Shown: positions 1 through 11,926, counted from the first letter of the stretch. The stretch: 23,464 nucleotides of DNA from Plantago elongata (GCA_036897095.1 JAYMSP010002579.1:1-23464); one strand, 5' to 3'. The notes: generated by a model from the letters alone, not told the origin. A program made the numbers and translations.

Positions 1-1367
1 TAGAGAGGAGATAGAAGAGAGAAACCGTAGAGAAGAGAGCCTTATACATCATCCTACCAATCGACTCTTATATATAAAGAAAATTAAATTAAAAGTCTTC
101 ACATGTAACATGTTATTGATAGATATGTAAAGGTTAACAGACCACCAGCTCGTGGGCATCTCTTCTACCTATTGAAATGGAAAAGAGCACGTCTAGTACT
201 CGATTCATGGAACATTCTAAGAAGAATATTTGAAGGGACTATATCGAGTACAGATTTAAAGGTCCTCCTAATTGTTTTATAAACACCTTCAAATACAAAA
301 AGAGATAAATTTAGCATGCCTCAGCAACTTGGGAAGCATATATAAGGCGGGCATCATAATTACGTCAAGTAATTAAAACATCCAAACTTATTCTTTAATT
401 ATGTAATCTTCGATGTGTGTACATAATCATCAATTTTTTTAGTACCAATCTTATATGCATTATGTAAATTCATTATATGTGCCTAATTCAATATATTTGT
501 GGCAATTTGAATAGGATTATGGGATTTAGAAGATTTGATTTTTCACATTTATAAATCGTTACAAAGGTTGATAACTTGACATCAAATATAAATTTACCTT
601 GATTATAATTATTTTTTAATTTTTTAATTAAAAAAATGAAATATATTCTCACATTGATTTGAGGCCAAAGTCCTATAGCTAGAATTGAGAATAATAAATG
701 GTCTATATATATATATATATATATATATGGATAGATCTCATCTTCACATGCCTAAAAAGTTAAAAATATGTTTTTTAATTTTTTCGTTAACTTTTTCACA
801 ATTTCTACTTTATTTACTATCTCCTGCAATTCTATTTGTTTTCTCACACCTTCTACTTATAAAAAATGGTATTTATATATGAATCTTAGTTTTGGTTTCA
901 TTTTGTAATGAAATGTAACGAACCAACCACTAAAACTCCGACCCTTTAGACCGGCGTATTTACATGGGCAACACACATATAATTTTGCCCCTACTATACT
1001 AATACACATATAATTTTTTGTGCACTTTGTCCTAAATTGTGCGTGATCAAGATACTTTCCAACTTACCATACATCTAAAACTGCTCCTAAGAAAGCACGT
1101 TGAATTCTAAATTTCTTATGGATGACTTTTGAAAAAAAAAAAGTGCGCCTTATTTGTAATATAATTACATAAATTCTCAAACATTGAATCTTGACATACC
1201 AAATTACTAAGATTGTCCATGTATAATTCATCTAAATTTATAAATGGAGTTATTATAATTTAAAAATCACATAGTGAAATTGAAAGCATATATAGAAGCA
1301 TAATTGATGAAATATATTATCGAGCAAAGCGAACTAACCAAGGAATTCGTCCTTAAGTCGTCTTCGC
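1..1367. other. AT-rich intergenic DNA, no gene seen
   Basis: I see no convincing gene here. The first 45 bases are purine-rich (GA). The rest is AT-rich with many stops in all frames. A 53-codon open stretch on the + strand (121-279) has no recognisable domain and is short enough to be chance. The only distinct structure is the TA microsatellite listed separately. Confidence 0.6.
704..728. repeat. (TA)n microsatellite
   Basis: About 12 uninterrupted TA dinucleotides. Such tracts are common and length-variable in plant intergenic DNA. No associated gene is visible. Confidence 0.95.
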
Positions 1368-1606
1368 GCCTGCAACCGTTCGAAGGCACGCCCGTGAACA
1401 CCAGTTCCAGGAGGAGGCACGCTCATGTGATCCATGCCTCTGTTCGAAGGCACGCCCGCGAACACCAGTTACATGAGTAGGCACGATATTGTGATCCCTG
1501 CCTTTGTTCGAAGGCATGCCCGCGAACACCATTTTCAGGAGGCACGCTCATGTGATTCTTGCCTTTGTTCGAAGGCACGCCCGCGAACACCAGTTCCAGG
1601 AGGAGG
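1368..1606. repeat. GC-rich minisatellite, four copies of ~61-68 bp
   Basis: Four tandem units begin near 1368, 1436, 1500 and 1561, each starting GCCT and soon reaching TTCGAAGGCACGCCCG. Spacings are 68, 64 and 61 bases, and the last unit is partial. Each unit contains GTTCG and CGAAC flanking a 12-base GC-rich loop, so each can fold into a small hairpin (the first unit has one mismatch). The second half of most units repeats a GGAGGCACGCTCATGTGAT-like segment. The array is markedly GC-richer than the DNA on both sides. The open frames across it on both strands result from low stop density in the repeat and show no known domain. Confidence 0.9.
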
Positions 1607-1987
1607 TCCTCGAATGAATACATACGAATGACTTCGAGATCTATTTATTACGTGTATCCATGAAAGACGGAAGGAGGCCTCGATGATTGAACATCTGGCA
1701 TCAATCTATCAACTATGTATGAAACAATCTCAATAAAATACTCGTATTGCTCCCGTGGACATAGGCACATTTGTCGAACCACGTAAATTCTTGTTATGCT
1801 TTTCTAGTTCAATTATATTGATGGGATAATTCATGCATGTATCATTAGGAATAAATGCTCAACCTTAGATATCTCTATAAACGTCTAAATTATAATCAAA
1901 GTCAATTTACAACATCAAGGGGATACATAGTCGCGTTGAAATTCCATGTTGGAACCTCCAATTCTCAAATTTTGAGTATGTCGTTCG

Positions 1988-2910
1988 AGCTAAGTTTTCA
2001 AGTTGGAATAATCTCATTCTTATAGTTTGTTTTAAATTCAAATTAAGTTTGCAAGTTTTTATTTTCTCATTCTTATAGTTGATTTGTAATGTGAATATAG
2101 TGTTGTTACTTAGATGATCTATGTTTGAATTAAATATTTGAGGGGTACCGGCCTGTTAAGAACTCAAACTCTGCCACCACGTATCACCACCAAAATATAA
2201 GAAAAAGAATACAAAAATATTCGATGCTTCGTTCGGAGCTTTCATGTAGGAACAAATCTTTATTCTAGTTATCCTACTCATTAGTATCACATACATTATT
2301 TTTCGTATAGTGTAATTTATTGTTTAAGCTTTCATGTTATAATCTAATTTACCAGTTGAATTGAGTTATCAAATTAAAACTATTCCTTTTATAGATTAAT
2401 TTTTTCATGTAGTGTGTTACTCTTCGAATGGTATTTCAAGTTTTAATTATCTTTTTCTTATGGTTGGTTACCTTTTAAATTGATTTATAAAGTAGGGATA
2501 ATCATGTTTTGTATAATAATTTTTAATTTACTGTTGTTAACCTTGGAATATAATGTATTCAATTCGTTAAGTTGACGTGGTATTCAAATTGAGCTCCCAG
2601 ATTGGAGATATCTCACTAATCTTATAGTAGATTTTACACATTCAATAAAGCTTTTTTCATAATATTATATTGCATACACGTCAATTAGATTACAATCGAT
2701 AATAAATAAACTATTCAATAACTAAATTCAGAGAAATAATACTTAATTTTGGAGAAAATCATGCCGCAAAGACTCGATCCAATCACCTTATGCTTGTACC
2801 TATAGCTTCCATACCAACTGACCACCTTATGACTCTCGCTATTAAATTAAGCGTTCAAGTTTGAATTATTTCATTCATTCAGTTTAGTTTACCATTGAAG
2901 TTAAGTTTAC
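1988..2910. repeat. Degenerate ~60-bp repeat, about five dispersed copies
   Basis: A motif resembling TTCAAGTT, then ATCTCATTCTTATAGTT, then TTTACC and TTGAA..TAAG recurs near 1988-2047, 2041-2100, 2431-2490, 2581-2650 and 2841-2910. The copies are diverged and unevenly spaced, which suggests an old tandem array or the interior of a decayed transposon. Found by eye; the copy borders are approximate. Confidence 0.5.
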
Positions 2911-3808
2911 TGTTTTGCATTCATGGAGTTGGTTTCCGACTCAATGTTTTTTTTTTTTAAAGAATGTCGTTCCATGATATAAAATATTATTACCACAACA
3001 ACCTTTTTATATATACTATATAAACGTTTGGATCCCCATCATAATTTACGTTGAGGTTTATTTTAAGGTAAAATGTTGACTTTTTGTGCAATGTCTAATT
3101 CACCAGTCTAATAAAACATTTCTTGTAAATTGAATAATTGAATAAATAGATTAATTATTTTCTTCTAAATAGTATTTTGAAAAACAGAAAGAATCACTTC
3201 TTTGATTTTACGAAAATATAGGGTTTACCTGTTTAACCCCGTTACTACCATTACTTTCATTTCTCTGATGACAATCAATTTTTTAAAGTAAACGCAAAAT
3301 TAAATTTAGTAATTAAAGAAAAGGGGAAATAAAATGCAGTGATTAAAGAAAAGAAAAATAAAATGAATATATCTCTCTCTCTTCAAATTTGACTTTTGAT
3401 CTTCATTGTAAATATTTATTTGTTTCAGTTTAAAATTTATTTATTAACATAAATTCTAAAACACGGTGAGTACCAAAACATTTATGAAGTATTTAAAAAG
3501 ATTGTCAGATGTAAATCGCCTACGATTTATAGATGTTTTTGATAATCAGTGAGTACTCTTAAAGAAGTATCAAGAGTAACAACACATTACCTTAAATTTT
3601 CAAACTTGGTTTTAGGAAAAATGCTAGTATGTTACTAATGTACATCGATTTCCCTAGCTAATTTCATATTTGTTCCAATATGCTAAAATAATCATTACAA
3701 AACATGTTAGATGATGATTAATACTCCTCATTATGTATAAGTTAATAGGTTTTTCGTTTTTAGGTGTTCCATATTTCTTACATTATAAAAAATGAAAATT
3801 ACCCTACA

Positions 3809-3844
<36 letters not shown>

Positions 3845-3858
3845 AATACTAATACTAA
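3809..3858. repeat. (AAT)n microsatellite followed by (TACTAA)3
   Basis: About ten AAT units (3809-3841) run into three TACTAA hexamers. The hexamer is probably a point-mutated, secondarily amplified derivative of the trinucleotide tract. Confidence 0.93.
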
Positions 3859-5306
3859 TTTACACTAAAAACATACTATAAAATTACAAAATTACAAAGA
3901 TATCATCCACACCAAAGATCATAGAACGCTGGTGTTATTTCGCAAACCACATTTAGGATTACATTTACATTCCTAGCATGATGATGGTCGGGCAGGTTAG
4001 ACTTATATACTCCATTGTTTCCTTCTCCAGATCTTCTTGTCGGTCACTGTGTGCACCATGTAGTATACATATGGTATAATCAACTCCCCTCGCCCTATAA
4101 ATGGGTTATAGCATTTGGTATAACCTTTTAAACCATCCAAATGAAAAGCAATGGGATTAGACGGATCTCAACCGCAATCGGAGTACACCATGCAACTTAT
4201 TATGCATCTAAATGTACTACGTTTATTGTAGCCCTGTTCAACAAACTCGCTGGGAAGCTTGGTGAGATTATAGTTCTTATGTTTGAGGAAAAGCCGATAC
4301 ATGAGGATTTATAGAAGTTAGGAGGATGAAGTTAAGAGCTTCATTTTGTGGGATTTTAAATAATAATTTTAAATTTAACACTACCCATCGTAAATATCTA
4401 AGTTCACCCTTAAACACGATGCTCTAGGAGAGTACAATTAAAAATTAGAATTGCAAGGGATGAACATACAATTAAACTACAGTTAAAAAATCGATATAGA
4501 AGAATAATAGAACAACTAAGAATTCAAATTAACATGGATTCACGGAATTGAAACAAAAGTGATAAAACTATAAACCTGCGCCAAACTACCAAGAATTCAA
4601 GGCATTGAAACAACATGAGGAATGATGACGACAAAAACATAATAAAAAGAGAAAAAAATGAAAGCTTACCATTTCATGAAATGGAAGCGGCAGTGTAGAA
4701 CAAATCATGAGCATCCTAAAATATGAACAAAGCTTAGAGGAGATGTGGCATTGTAATATATAGAAATACAAAGAATAAATGCAGTACAAAAATAGCGTAA
4801 TGGAAGGAGACGTGATTGTAATCGATTTTGTTACCATGTTTAGCTTATTTAATTAATTAGCATAAAAAAATACATAGAAATTGAAAGAAATTTCTATTAT
4901 GAATCTTGACAAAAGTACTATAGAAATTCTTTAAATGAAGATTTTGAATTTATAATATATATAGATTCATTAACTCATTGATGTTAACATATGAATAACT
5001 AATAATTAAGTCCTACTTATTCAAACATTATTGTTGTTTAGAAATACAAATGTCGCATTTGGTTCAAAGGTCACAGAGCAAAGTAAATATATTGTTTTAC
5101 CTAACTACTGGATTTATTGGAACGTCATACTAAAAGTTTTACAAAATGTAAAATACAAGTATCCATTACAGTAATAATTGAAATTTGAAAGCTAGCATAG
5201 GATCTGAATTCTGAAGTATACTAATTGTAATACAATACAATACTTCCTAGCAGGAAACCAATTCTTAATCTTATATACTATTATTAAGTCCAGAATCTAG
5301 ATCTTA

Positions 5307-5559
5307 GGGGCTGATTAGCATGCGACTTAAATGCCCCGATTTAAATGTCTGAATAGTTATCGGAATTATAGTGGAATTGTTAAACTTGTGTTTGATATAG
5401 AATTTTAATTGGATAGGGTATTATAGATTTGTTATATAGGTGAAGAAAAATGTTGCTAATGTAGAGGCATTTCGATCTTCGACATTTAAATGCCATAACA
5501 AACACAAAATCCCCGAGTAGCATTCAAACGGGCATTTGAATGCTACTCCAATCAGCCCT
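5307..5559 (+). mobile_element. MITE, Harbinger/Tourist-like, copy 1 (253 bp)
   Basis: The element begins GGGGCTGATTAG and ends CCAATCAGCCCT, so the ends are inverted repeats with one terminal mismatch. It is flanked on both sides by TTA (5304-5306 and 5560-5562), the target duplication typical of PIF/Harbinger elements. It has no coding capacity, so it is non-autonomous. Just inside the right end, the segments around GAGTAGCATTC and GAATGCTACTC form a second inverted repeat. The reverse complement of this copy aligns along its length with the copy at 5605-5847. The superfamily is inferred from the TSD and terminal Gs; I see no transposase. Confidence 0.82.
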
Positions 5560-5604
5560 TTAGTAATTAAGATAATCTTATCATGGACTTTCAAACGTGA
5601 TTAA

Positions 5605-5847
5605 GGGGCTGATTGGAGTAGCATTCAAATGCCCGTTTGGATGCTACTCGGAGATTTTGTATTTGTTATAAAGATCGAAATGCCTCTACAGTAGCAACAT
5701 TTTTATCTAACTACCTATATAACAAACCTATAATACCCTATTCAATTACAATTCTATACCAAACACAATTTTAACAATCCCAATACAATTTCTATCACTA
5801 TTCAGACATTTAAATCGGGACATTTAAATCGCATGTCAATTAGGCCG
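5605..5847 (-). mobile_element. MITE, same family, copy 2 in opposite orientation (243 bp)
   Basis: The element begins GGGGCTGATTGGAGTAGC and ends near CAATTAGGCCG, a mutated form of the expected AATCAGCCCC end. The flanks are TAA (5602-5604) and TGA (5848-5850), consistent with a TAA target duplication carrying one substitution. It is the inverted counterpart of copy 1, with matching blocks in reverse order (the TAGAGGCATTTCGATCTT region, the ATAGGGTATTATAG region and others). It is non-coding. Damage to the right end suggests that copy 2 can no longer be mobilised. Confidence 0.78.
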
Positions 5848-5850
5848 TGA

Positions 5851-8800
5851 GACTGTATAAGTGGTTCACTAAAAAAGAACGTGATTAATCATTTGATTAA
5901 TATATTGTGTGCTAGCATAATTTGTTGAGAATTTTGTACATCAATGAGTTTCTAGAAGAAACTAATGATGCGGAGAGAAAAAGACAAGGGCAATTAACTG
6001 AAATTATTCATAGAGTGATACACCCCATTCTTTTGAAAAATGTTACCATTTTATTTGTACATGTAAGTTGTAATAAATTGACAAGTACATAGTAATAATT
6101 AATAATATACTAAAAAAGTAGTAATAATACGTAAAGTATGATAGAGTAAATTAACGAATACTAATAAAAATTCTCAAAAAATTAAACCAACATGCTAATA
6201 AAAATGTCTAAACTAATGAATTGTAAACATTTTTAAATAATGAATATGATTTTTTAAATATAAATCTGAAATTACATCATCATAAGATTGAAACGAAAAA
6301 TAGTACCGGTGCATAGTAGAGTCCGACACCTCCACAAAGCAACAAAATTGAAACGAAAGCCGCAGACACATGCATATGTGTGTGAGACTTTTCCTACCAT
6401 AAATAATTTGATTTGTTTTGTTTTGTTTTGTTTTGTTTAACAGTTTAATGTGAGTCGCAATTTCCCTTGTTACCGACAAAGGCAGCATTTCATATCCTAG
6501 TAGATGGCCCATTTTGATTCATTTCAATCTTTATGCACCCACGTACTAACTACAAAATAGATCAACATTTGCGGCACTTGACCCACCATTCTAAAAGTCT
6601 CCTCGCTTTCACTAATTACCATTTTCTTCCCATTCTCATGCTCTGACAGAGATTTGTGAACAACCATCAAACTCGTTACTTTCCAACTTTTCATTGTACA
6701 CCGACTGCTCATAATACATTATTAGCATATAATAAGGCAATTCCGGCTATAATTACACAATATAATAAATTTTTAAATAAACTTTAAAGGTATTATTTAA
6801 CATATAAAATTGTCATTTTACTTTTATAAATTACTTAGTACTTCTTTTTAATTCTCTAACAACCGATTACTATGAAATGATAAATGTCATGTTAAAGTGT
6901 CAGTTACTTTTTTAATTTTTTGTGCTTCTTTTATATTTCCAACAATCGGCTACTATGTTATTTAATTTTTTCTCCGCTCATAACCTCACACCACACGCAA
7001 TACTCATTCATCCATCCAAGTTGTTATTTTCGCATGAACCGTTGTGTATATTCGGATCAGACTCCGGCTCATTCACCTTATCGCGACTATAAAACTCTAG
7101 TTGATGTTTACGACTCGATTTGATTACTCAATTTCACGACCCCGACTTTGATGGGAATCGTCCATTTCACTTTGTTCAACATTTGATTGGAGTATAGGTT
7201 GCCTCAGTGCTAGTTTTTGATCAAATTATAATTTTCCGCTACTAATTTACATTATTCGATTGATTTAAAATATTATTCTAAAAATGTTGTCAACACCTTC
7301 CTTGTTATTTTTCAATAAAGTTTTTTAAGCATTATATCAGGTTATCAACGCTCTACACTGAGCAAATATCAATCCCAAAATATAAGATTTTTAACAAGCT
7401 TGATGTATAAAGTACAACAAATAGAGTTAGACATGTAGTATAATAATTAATTCATAAATTACATGGCATCACAGTTAGTACGGTGTGTCATTTCTAATAA
7501 TAACTAATAATCTCGTGAATTAAAGTTTTATATTTTTATAATATTATGTTACTCATTCAGAGCGCACTCAGTAGCTTTCAATAAAATTCTACGAACCAAC
7601 ACAATAATAAGTTATATAAAACTGGCTTAGACTTAAATTGCATAAAACGTGGAACTTCACTCTCACACATGGCTTTAACTTGTGAGTTGTGACCAAGTAT
7701 TTCACCAAGTCTTTTTTTATTTATGTGTGTATGTTTTTGTTTCTTTTAACCTTTTCTTATTATTTCAATTACAATTTTATAAGATGTAAAGTATCGTTTG
7801 ACACGATAATATTTCTATTCATCAATGCAAACAAGGATTCTCCGAGAGATGGTCTTTCTCCATAAGTGACCTCAACACGTTGAGACAACTTATTCACGAG
7901 GCACCACTTGTAGTGTTATATGAAAGTGATATGCTACCAGCCTCTTGAAAGGGGCGAGAGGCATGGTCACCAAATTTTTTTTAAAAAAAATTCTTTTGGC
8001 TGAAATATTATACAAGGTCGAGAGGAAGGCCCACAAGAACCATATAAATCGTTGTATATATATGGTCCAATGACAAAATCAAAATTTAAAGTCTTCGTAT
8101 CTGTAGTACACTTTTTTGAGGTTTAATTTTAATTTTGATGGTCTCTCTTTTGTAATTTTGATGAACACTTTAGAATTTGATTTAGAGCTATAGTATTGAT
8201 ATGGATGTAATGTTCCGAATGTTTCTTTCCCCTCTATAATGTTGTTGTGTGGGCACTTCTTGTGCTTACAGTTATATTAATAATATTTAGTCGATTTAAA
8301 AAAAAAAAGAATACTCATACCAACATATTTACTTGACATGCTTCGAGACATTCCTTGAACCACTGTTAAATTGCTATCCAATCTGTTCGAATAAAATCAA
8401 GTAAAGGGATGTCTAACTCCTTTCTCTCTTTACCAAAGTGTCTTAGGTGAGTATATATCAAGAAAAGGTGTTGTATAGTACTTGGGTAATAAATTTCAAT
8501 CATGGATCAATTTGAAACTATAATGCTAAAATAAAAGTATAAAACTATATACACTACAATTATACTAGTAGTAAAAGATAATGAAGTGAAGTGACGGGCG
8601 AGTGGGTTATGCAGCAGCAAAGTATGTATATGTGATATTAAAAGAGACACGAGTTATATAAAACAAACAAGAAAAGGGAGAGTGGGTAGAATAGATAATA
8701 GGAGTTCAGATCTGAAGGAATCTCTGACTTTTCTTCAGTGTTGCAAAAAAAGAGCTGGGCTGCATGCTTTAGGACTTTAGGTACCATTACCAATGGAAGA

Positions 8801-8989
8801 AACAAAGAAAGGAAGTCGATGCATTCGATCTATTGTATTGTGACCTGACCAGTATTCTGCATAGACTGGCCATGGCACTTCCATTTGCGTGTCTCAGTAT
8901 ACAAAATTCCCCACCCACAACCTACCCTACTCACTACTCACTAGTCATTCATCTGGATTGATCATCATCTCTCCCGATTTTCACATTTA
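5851..8989. other. AT-rich intergenic DNA, no gene seen
   Basis: No recognisable gene. A diverged short direct duplication occurs near 6838-6880 and 6921-6960 (both contain a CAAC.ATCGG.TACTATG-like core). Two adjacent minus-strand open stretches (6213-6512 and 6524-6712) are in different frames and match no family I know. The segment 7840-8060 is somewhat GC-richer but shows no domain in any frame. Confidence 0.55.
6412..6438. repeat. (TTTTG)n microsatellite
   Basis: About five TTTTG pentamers in an AT-rich context. This is a simple-sequence repeat with no sign of function. Confidence 0.92.
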
Positions 8990-8992
8990 TTA

Positions 8993-9141
8993 GGGGCTAA
9001 TTGACATAGCATTTGAATCGCTCAATTTGACACGATCAACATTGATTTGGACTAAATTACACTCCATTTCAATTTCATTTCAAATACAATTTCACCAAAA
9101 TCACATCCAATAACCATTTGAGTGACATGTCAATCAGCCCC
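8993..9141. mobile_element. Short MITE with the same terminal motif (149 bp)
   Basis: The element begins GGGGCTAATTGACAT and ends ATGTCAATCAGCCCC, a terminal inverted repeat of 15 bases with one mismatch. It is flanked on both sides by TTA (8990-8992 and 9142-9144). The ends closely match the pair at 5307-5847, but the interior is different and shorter. This suggests another member of a set of elements moved by one Harbinger-type transposase. It is non-coding. Confidence 0.85.
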
Positions 9142-9144
9142 TTA

Positions 9145-11716
9145 AAATACATATTAGCGCAGTTAATTTGGTTTACAACATATTGTGTCAGTGTTCAATG
9201 TGTTAATTGAACAGATATATGAATTGTAAAGGTCCATAGATTATAGTGAGTTAGAATTCAAACTCAAGATTATATATTTATTGACTAATCTCTAAAACTA
9301 TATCTTACAAAAGTCTAGAAATATAAGTGAACGAATTGAGTGGAAAATGGATAGGGATGAACCCTAATTGTACTGCCACTGGTACAATTTCCAATGTGCT
9401 TGTGGTCTTCCTCATACACCATGGAATTTGACTATATACATCCGTGGATCATGAGTTATGTGCGTGATATATTTCATCTTGCTTTTGTGATTTAAGTTGC
9501 AATACAAGAGGAAATGTAGTTTTGAACTTCCCAACATGATCTTTAAGCATTATCCATCATCTAGTTCATGAGTTCGTAGAAACTTTATATATTTGATTAC
9601 GTTTGAGGTAACAACATCGATTATTTTCTATAGATTGAATATAATTTTGTAACGATAGATACATTAAATCAACTAGTATGATTGTGATAGTAATACGTTA
9701 AGAAGGCAAAGAAAAGAGATTATGTTTGTTTGACTATGATTATATGATGGCCGAGCTAGGTCGGCCGGCCTTTAATAAAGGGTAGTCTTTGTCGCTTCCT
9801 TTAGAGTAAATCATAGCTTGAGACCAAGAGCAAATGAGCAATAGTTCGTGCGCAGACTAAGACATGCATTAATTAAATATACTACTCCATGGCCAATATA
9901 TAAGGGATTTCCTCGAAAGTCATGAAACTAAGAGCTTTTTCTATATCCGAGATGAAAAGTTTCGATTTCACTCATTAAATTTCAAGGTTGATTAATATGA
10001 TTTATAAAGGTAATAATATTCACCTTAATTGGTAATTTACTTTCCTTCTATCTTCCAACTAATATGTTAGAAATTCAATTCACTTTTATCGTTTTAATAA
10101 AAAATAATTAATTATAATAGTAAATCGAATAAAAATTTAATTTAACAAATAGTAAACGCATGCAAATTGAGATATAAATTGGACAATATAATAAAATTCG
10201 AGTTTGCGTGACCATAATTGCTCAGGTCCGAAAATTCGAGCTAAAAATCCAATAATCCGATCCGAACGAACCCGATCCTAGCATGTTGGATCAGATTTCG
10301 AATTGAAGTTTTTTAGAGTTTCGAATTTTGACGATCCGATCCATAAAATCGCAGATTACCCGATCTAATCCGATACATATAATATATAAATATTTTATAT
10401 TTTACTAGGAAAAAAAACTAAAAACCTAAAGTATATGAGTAATTCAATCCTCATCCTAAATTCCTAACCTAGTAACTTATTAAAACAACTACCTCGCTCA
10501 TAATCTTAAGGATGCAGACAAGTAGACAACAATGAATAATGAACTTTGAACATAATTATTATTTTGACTAATTATGCGATTTAATACTTTATTATTTTAA
10601 ATTTATATAAAAATTATGTAATATTTAGAACTTACACTTTTGAATGCTCACATTTATAAGTGATTTTTAATCTTATGTTTTTTATGTTAAACTCAAGCAT
10701 ATAAATTAGAGTTCGTGGTGTAGAAAGAAATTGATTATATGTAAAATATCGGATTATAGAATTGTGACGGATTTAACCGATTTAAATTTGAATTAATCCG
10801 AAATCGATCTGTAAGTTTCGAATTGAATTATAAATTGATATATTATATAAATCTGAATTTAATAAAAAATTAAAAAATTGAATTGAATTGAATTGTTCGG
10901 ATTAATTTGATGCCTGACTGCGTTATAACTCTTAATTTGTGCTAAACGGGGTCTGGCAGAGTGACTAACGGAAATATTATAACTGCTGTCCGGTAATTAG
11001 TAATGGTCAAATCATAGTCTCAGCCACCTTTCTCTAAATTAGGAAAAGGTAAACGAACAAAACATACGTCACATTCTCCCTGTCGTCACTCGTCATTTGG
11101 GTCCAAGTTTGTGTGCGTGTTTAATCATGGAGGAGATGAACGATTGGATTTGGTGTGTCCAGCCAGATTCGTTCAAATAGTTTTAGTTAGGCAAATCGAT
11201 TTTGGTCGAATTAATGTATACCTAACCCCGATTTATCATTAATTTTTTAATTAAAATTTTTAATTACATTTTCAATTTTATAAAAAGATATATAAAAATT
11301 TTATTACATAAATGCACAGCTTCTTAAACAAGCTAGCTAAAAATTTAGTTGGTTTGAGAAATTAATTAAGTTAGTTTGTTTAAAAAAAATTATTTAACCA
11401 GATATTTGCAACATTTTCAGTTACCAACTAACTTTTCAGCTAGTTTTGTTAAACGGAGAGTCTTAATACTGTTAAAATATTATATGATTAAGAATAATAT
11501 ACTACTCTATTTACAATTTTGTAACATTCCACTATATTCATGAAAACAAAATTAATCCATAGAAAGTATTTATAATAAATAAATTTACACATTTAAATTT
11601 TATTTTTAATCAAACATGAGTTCTAGAACCGACGACTCAAAACCGATGTATGTTTAGAATTACAATTGATGATTTAACGAGAAATGTAACCGCAGGTTAG
11701 CCCACCACCAAATCTA
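9145..11716. other. AT-rich intergenic DNA, no gene seen
   Basis: No coding region is supported. A short GC-rich imperfect palindrome occurs near 9750 (GGCCGA and TCGGCC separated by six bases, next to GGCCGGCC). The segment 10200-10915 is unusually rich in TCCGA words and is listed separately. The remainder is AT-rich with frequent stops. Confidence 0.55.
10200..10915. repeat. TCCGA/TCGGA-rich decayed repeat region
   Basis: Words such as AATCCGAT, GATCCGA and TCGGATTA recur in both orientations at the two ends of this stretch (about 10230-10375 and 10745-10905), with an AT-rich core between. The right part also carries TTGAATTGAATTGAATTG pentamers. The layout resembles the inverted-repeat arms of a decayed non-autonomous DNA element, but I could not define exact ends or a target duplication. 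Confidence 0.35.
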
Positions 11717-11721
11717 CTTCA

Positions 11722-11926
11722 TGTTGATAATTCCAATCAATAACGCTGATAACAAATCACCAAGCAATCGCACAAACTAAAATAAGTAAGACACAATGCA
11801 ATTTACGTGGTTTGATTGGATAAATCCAAATCTACATCCACAGAGAATCAGAAGCTTTATTATTTCATCATCTTCTCGAATATACCTTGTTACAGAGAAT
11901 AGAGCTATACTTACAGCACCGAATTC
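11722..11926 (-). repeat. Truncated 3' LTR remnant
   Basis: About 205 bases matching the inner part of the LTR at 12365-12575, with the outer TGTTGA terminus intact and next to the target duplication. Similarity stops near TTCAATAACACT (11924-11935), where gag sequence begins. The corresponding 5' two thirds of an LTR is absent. Confidence 0.8.

Larger units (their letters stand above)
1609..5303. other. AT-rich intergenic DNA with diverged repeats and microsatellites
   Basis: No gene is supported here. The stretch holds a zone of diverged ~60-bp repeats (about 1988-2910), a short CT run near 3371-3384 and an (AAT)n tract near 3809-3841. A consensus-like TATA (CTATAAATG) occurs near 4097 without a following coding region. 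A minus-strand open stretch of 54 codons (4006-4167) is not recognisable. Confidence 0.55.
5307..5847. repeat. Long inverted repeat formed by two MITEs (arms ~250 bp, spacer 45 bp)
   Basis: The two opposed MITE copies are separated by only 45 bases (5560-5604). A transcript across both would fold into a near-complete hairpin of about 240-250 bp with a short loop. This is a direct consequence of the sequence; whether it is transcribed is unknown. Confidence 0.8.

Noticed and set aside
121..279. 53-codon + strand open stretch at the left edge
   Set aside because: No recognisable domain; could be chance or the end of something outside the window, but nothing supports a call.
1441..1470. GTTCGAAG resembling a tRNA T-arm
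   Set aside because: No cloverleaf, anticodon arm or acceptor stem around it; the motif recurs only as part of the minisatellite.
1423..1631. Open frames on both strands across the GC-rich minisatellite
   Set aside because: Periodic by-products of the repeat unit; no start context or domain.
4090..4105. Consensus-like TATA box (CTATAAATG)
   Set aside because: No coding region or leader-like sequence follows within a plausible distance; TATA words are frequent in AT-rich DNA.
4006..4167. 54-codon minus-strand open stretch that looks protein-like
   Set aside because: No recognisable domain, no start or splice context that stands out; length compatible with chance.
6213..6712. Two adjacent minus-strand open stretches with protein-like composition
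   Set aside because: They are in different frames, match no family I recognise, and open stretches of 60-100 codons are expected by chance in 23 kb. A translated search would decide.
7920..7960. CCTCT...AGAGG hairpin resembling a terminator
   Set aside because: Bacterial-style terminators do not apply in plant nuclear DNA and there is no gene beside it.
8700..8790. Considered a microRNA precursor near a GAATCTCTGACTTTTCTTC stretch
   Set aside because: No match to a conserved miRNA that I know and no convincing complementary arm nearby.
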